This document shows positions 61,814 to 64,000 of a stretch of 64,000 nt of DNA, one piece after another. Numbering within the stretch: position 1 is the stretch's first letter; the number at the start of each line of letters is the position of its first letter. The DNA lies in the NCBI RefSeq assembly GCF_030519355.1, contig NZ_JAUMKC010000001.1:1-64000 (forward strand), given 5' to 3'. The position numbers and the translations under genes are program-made. This DNA is from Mucilaginibacter sp. L3T2-6. GTDB lineage: Bacteria; Bacteroidota; Bacteroidia; Sphingobacteriales; Sphingobacteriaceae. The notes under the pieces are model-generated. The model did not search any database. It worked only from the letters and a program-made list of their open reading frames with translations, and had not been told where the DNA came from.

Positions 61814-63709
61814 TTAATTTTTTTTCCGCATATTTTCGTCCAGGAACTTTTCAATCTCAGCATACATTTCCATCCGGTTTGCCTGGCTCCTGAAGCTTGT
61901 ACGCTCCATTGGCTTTAAAAAGTATTTTACTTTGTCGCTGCCATTCTGTTTTTGCAGTTCACGCACAAACTGATTTAATTCGGGTATGTTTGCGCGGTCA
62001 TCTCTCGCACCCTGGAAAATAAGCACAGGCGCGTGTATTTTATCAGTATTAAACACAGGCGAAATAGCCCTGAACTGGCCGGCATCGGTCGCGGGATTGC
62101 CTACCCTCTCATAGGTCATTTGCACCATTGGCTTCAAAAATGGCGGTGCATCTTTAATATAGGTGAAGAAGTTAATAAGCCCATGCTGTACTATGGCGCA
62201 GTTGTATAGTTCAGGATGGAACGATACACCGTATAACGCGGAAAAGCCGCCAAAACCTCCGCCGAAAATGGCTATCTTTTTTGGGTTAGCTGTCTTGTTA
62301 GCTATCAGCCACTTTACACCATCGGTAATATCCTGTTGAATTTTACCGCCCATCTGTTTGAAACCGGCACTGTGAAATGCTTTTCCAAAACCGGTAGAAC
62401 CCCGGTAGTTAACCTGGAAAACCGCATAACCCCGGTTCGCCAAAAACTGCACCTCGGGATTAAAGCCCCAACCGGTACGGGAAAACGGCCCGTCATGCGG
62501 TATTACTACCGTTGGTAAGTTAGTCGTTTTGAGGCCGTTGGGTAAAGTCAGATAGCCGGTTATTTTTAAGCCGTCGCTGGCTTTAAAGCTTATCGGCCGC
62601 ATCGGGCAAAGCTCCTCATGCTTTAAGTCGGGGTTAATATCACTTAATTTAGTTAGTTTACCGGCGCTTCGTTCAAAAAGATAATAGGTGCCCGGGCAAC
62701 GATCGGTGTATGTAAAAACAATAAATTTGTTCTCTGCGCTATCCCTGTCAGTAATGGCGATCTGGTTGTCCTTTAATTCACCGGATAATTTGTCATAGAT
62801 GTTTTTCATTACCGGGTCAAAGTAATGTTTCTGTGGCTTCCCTGCGTCCCATGAGACCATTTCTACTTTATGAGTGTTTTTAGAATAGGAGTAGTCAAGT
62901 ATATCTGCACTGTCCGATGCAAAAATAACCCTGTGCTCCTTTCCATCCTCCGCATTGATTTCAACTAATGCTGATTTGTCGCGGTTAACATTGGACAGGG
63001 CATAGAAATAATTTTTTTGGCCGGTGAAAGCTATCGGTTTAACTGAAGTTTTAAAATTATTAGCGATTATCCCTTTAAATGGCGTGTTGTCATTAGGGCG
63101 GTACAAAATCGTTTCGTCAACCCCGTCTGAGGCTTTAACAAGGCGTATCTTGCCGTCGGCATCCGGAAACCATTGAGTGATATTCCCCGGGTTGACCAGG
63201 TAAGGAGTTAGTGCTCCCGTTTTAATGTTCAGCCTGTAAATGTCAAAGTTTGCCGGGTCGCGCTTGTTCATGCGTATGGTTATTACATCAGGCGTATTTT
63301 TATCACGGCCCAGGATAGAGATGCGCACTTTTTTTTGCGATAAGACAGGCGTTACTTTAAGTGTCGCAATGTCAAGTGTGAACATTTTTATCTCGTCCTG
63401 CGCAATGTCATCCTGGAAAAACACAATGTCGTTATTGTAGGTCCAGTTATAATCTCCGCGTACTGAATAGTCGCTGAATGAGGTAGCCATTTGTTCTTTT
63501 CCACCATCGAGCGACTGGATAAACAGGTTTTGCTTGTCTTTATATGGTTTTAAGTAAGAAATATATTTACCATCCGGCGACAGCCTGTAGGCGACTTTTT
63601 CGGGCGTCTTAAAAAAGTCGATAACAGGTATTTGCCTGTTATCCGGTTTGCAGGCGGACAGTGCGGCAACTAAATATACTGCAAAAATCAGTCTTAGATG
63701 CTTTAACAT
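61814..63709 (-). CDS. S9 prolyl-oligopeptidase-like lipoprotein lacking its catalytic Ser and His
   Basis: The 631-residue protein has a lipoprotein signal (lipobox LSAC, Cys about 20), a beta-propeller region (about 40-370) and an S9C-type alpha/beta-hydrolase domain (VIPHDGPFSRTGWGFNPEVQFLANRGYAVFQVNYRGSTGFGKAF). Where active members have GASYGG, it reads GGGFGG (Gly485 for Ser), and where they have EGHGF it reads ERTSF (Thr604 for His). The Asp of GARDD (570/571) remains. It should therefore be inactive as a peptidase. It heads an operon with a histidine kinase and a regulator (gaps of 10 and 3 bp), which suggests a binding or sensory role. Confidence 0.85.
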   Translation of the reverse strand: MLKHLRLIFAVYLVAALSACKPDNRQIPVIDFFKTPEKVAYRLSPDGKYISYLKPYKDKQNLFIQSLDGGKEQMATSFSDYSVRGDYNWTYNNDIVFFQDDIAQDEIKMFTLDIATLKVTPVLSQKKVRISILGRDKNTPDVITIRMNKRDPANFDIYRLNIKTGALTPYLVNPGNITQWFPDADGKIRLVKASDGVDETILYRPNDNTPFKGIIANNFKTSVKPIAFTGQKNYFYALSNVNRDKSALVEINAEDGKEHRVIFASDSADILDYSYSKNTHKVEMVSWDAGKPQKHYFDPVMKNIYDKLSGELKDNQIAITDRDSAENKFIVFTYTDRCPGTYYLFERSAGKLTKLSDINPDLKHEELCPMRPISFKASDGLKITGYLTLPNGLKTTNLPTVVIPHDGPFSRTGWGFNPEVQFLANRGYAVFQVNYRGSTGFGKAFHSAGFKQMGGKIQQDITDGVKWLIANKTANPKKIAIFGGGFGGFSALYGVSFHPELYNCAIVQHGLINFFTYIKDAPPFLKPMVQMTYERVGNPATDAGQFRAISPVFNTDKIHAPVLIFQGARDDRANIPELNQFVRELQKQNGSDKVKYFLKPMERTSFRSQANRMEMYAEIEKFLDENMRKKN

Positions 63710-63983
63710 CAGTTTATACTTCGTTGTTTAATCAGGTCAAATTATATAATTAAGTTAAGCATTTCAAACTGTCACCATAATTTTACTACAGGTAATTAAC
63801 TTAATAATTAGTTGTTTCGCTGGTTTCCGCGGAAATGATTTGAAAGTTTAAGGAGCGAACGGATATGGATCAGATACTTCCGGCATAAAAAAACCGTTGT
63901 TGTTTATATCCCTGAAATCTTCATGTTTTCTTATTTATCAAATCGCCAAGCGCTCAATCAATTAAAAAGCTATTTTTGATTTA
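63710..63983. other. Intergenic region before a possible plus-strand gene
   Basis: This 274-bp AT-rich spacer divides the minus-strand S9-kinase-regulator operon from a possible plus-strand gene at the window edge. It must hold the operon promoter. I see only an imperfect ATAATTTG-like box about 30 nt before the S9 start on the minus strand. Confidence 0.4.
63971..63978 (+). promoter_or_regulatory. -7 box (TATTTTTG) near the window edge
   Basis: Perfect TAnnTTTG ending 5 nt before an ATG at 63984, the same close spacing seen at five other starts in the window. Confidence 0.4.
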
Positions 63984-64000
63984 ATGAAGAAACTGTGCGT
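63984..64000 (+). CDS. Possible gene start (MKKLC), cut by the window edge
   Basis: ATG-AAG-AAA-CTG-TGC follows a perfect -7 box. Lys-Lys-Leu after Met is typical of signal peptides here. Five codons are too few to identify it. Confidence 0.35.

Noticed and set aside
1..64000. tRNA or rRNA genes
   Set aside because: I looked in the larger spacers for tRNA-like arms and TTCGA loops and saw none that could be supported. A tRNA scan would settle this.

Overview
The window looks like a chromosomal segment of a Bacteroidota bacterium, most probably a Sphingobacteriaceae member close to Mucilaginibacter or Pedobacter. The reasons are the TTTG-N19-21-TAnnTTTG promoters, A-rich leaders with few Shine-Dalgarno sites, many Sec and lipoprotein signals on surface hydrolases, the C-terminally extended S3 and L17 proteins, and the M1/M13/M14/S9/GH31 hydrolase content. 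The genus is an inference; no rRNA gene is present.

Left part (1-25.9 kb): the 5' end of nagB (-), secreted CocE/NonD and M1 hydrolases, an RlmI-type rRNA methyltransferase, a DGPF/YCII protein paired with an ECF42-type sigma factor, an ECF sigma / anti-sigma-like / DUF4097-like operon (-), an NAD-salvage pair (PnuC plus ribosylnicotinamide kinase, -), an M13 lipoprotein peptidase (-), a possible small RNA locus, acyl-CoA dehydrogenase, a heptad-repeat small protein, a thioredoxin-fold secreted protein, PepT (-), a beta-barrel protein, YjbR, a GIY-YIG nuclease gene enclosed by a perfect 27-bp inverted repeat, an M14 peptidase, a rhomboid protease, an unknown gene whose N-terminus resembles a decayed HNH domain, and a dipeptide epimerase.

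Middle (25.9-53.4 kb): the str/S10/spc/alpha ribosomal supercluster. rpsL-rpsG-fusA-rpsJ is followed by a terminator and then by 8.4 kb of unrelated genes before rplC. The inserted genes are a RelBE/ParDE-like toxin-antitoxin pair, a DUF5655 pseudogene, a C45/phospholipase-B-like lipoprotein, an SGNH lipoprotein, a prephenate dehydrogenase of the fungal TYR1 type, a coiled-coil membrane protein, an EVE-like protein, a retropepsin-like lipoprotein and a decayed YefM-YoeB pair. The rest, rplC to rplQ with secY, map, infA, rpmJ and rpoA, is intact and has its own consensus promoter.

Right part (53.4-64 kb): a GNAT acetyltransferase (-), dnaK, a GH31 alpha-glucosidase-like enzyme (-), a small membrane protein (-), and a three-gene operon (-) of an S9 prolyl-oligopeptidase-like lipoprotein, a sensor histidine kinase and an OmpR-type regulator. 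The S9 protein has lost its catalytic Ser and His, which suggests a binding or sensory role next to the kinase. The most unusual points are this pseudo-peptidase/two-component module, the inverted-repeat GIY-YIG cassette, the fungal-type prephenate dehydrogenase inside the split S10 locus, the recurring -7 boxes only 3-5 nt before start codons, and a crossed (A-B-A'-B') repeat at 4.7-4.8 kb.
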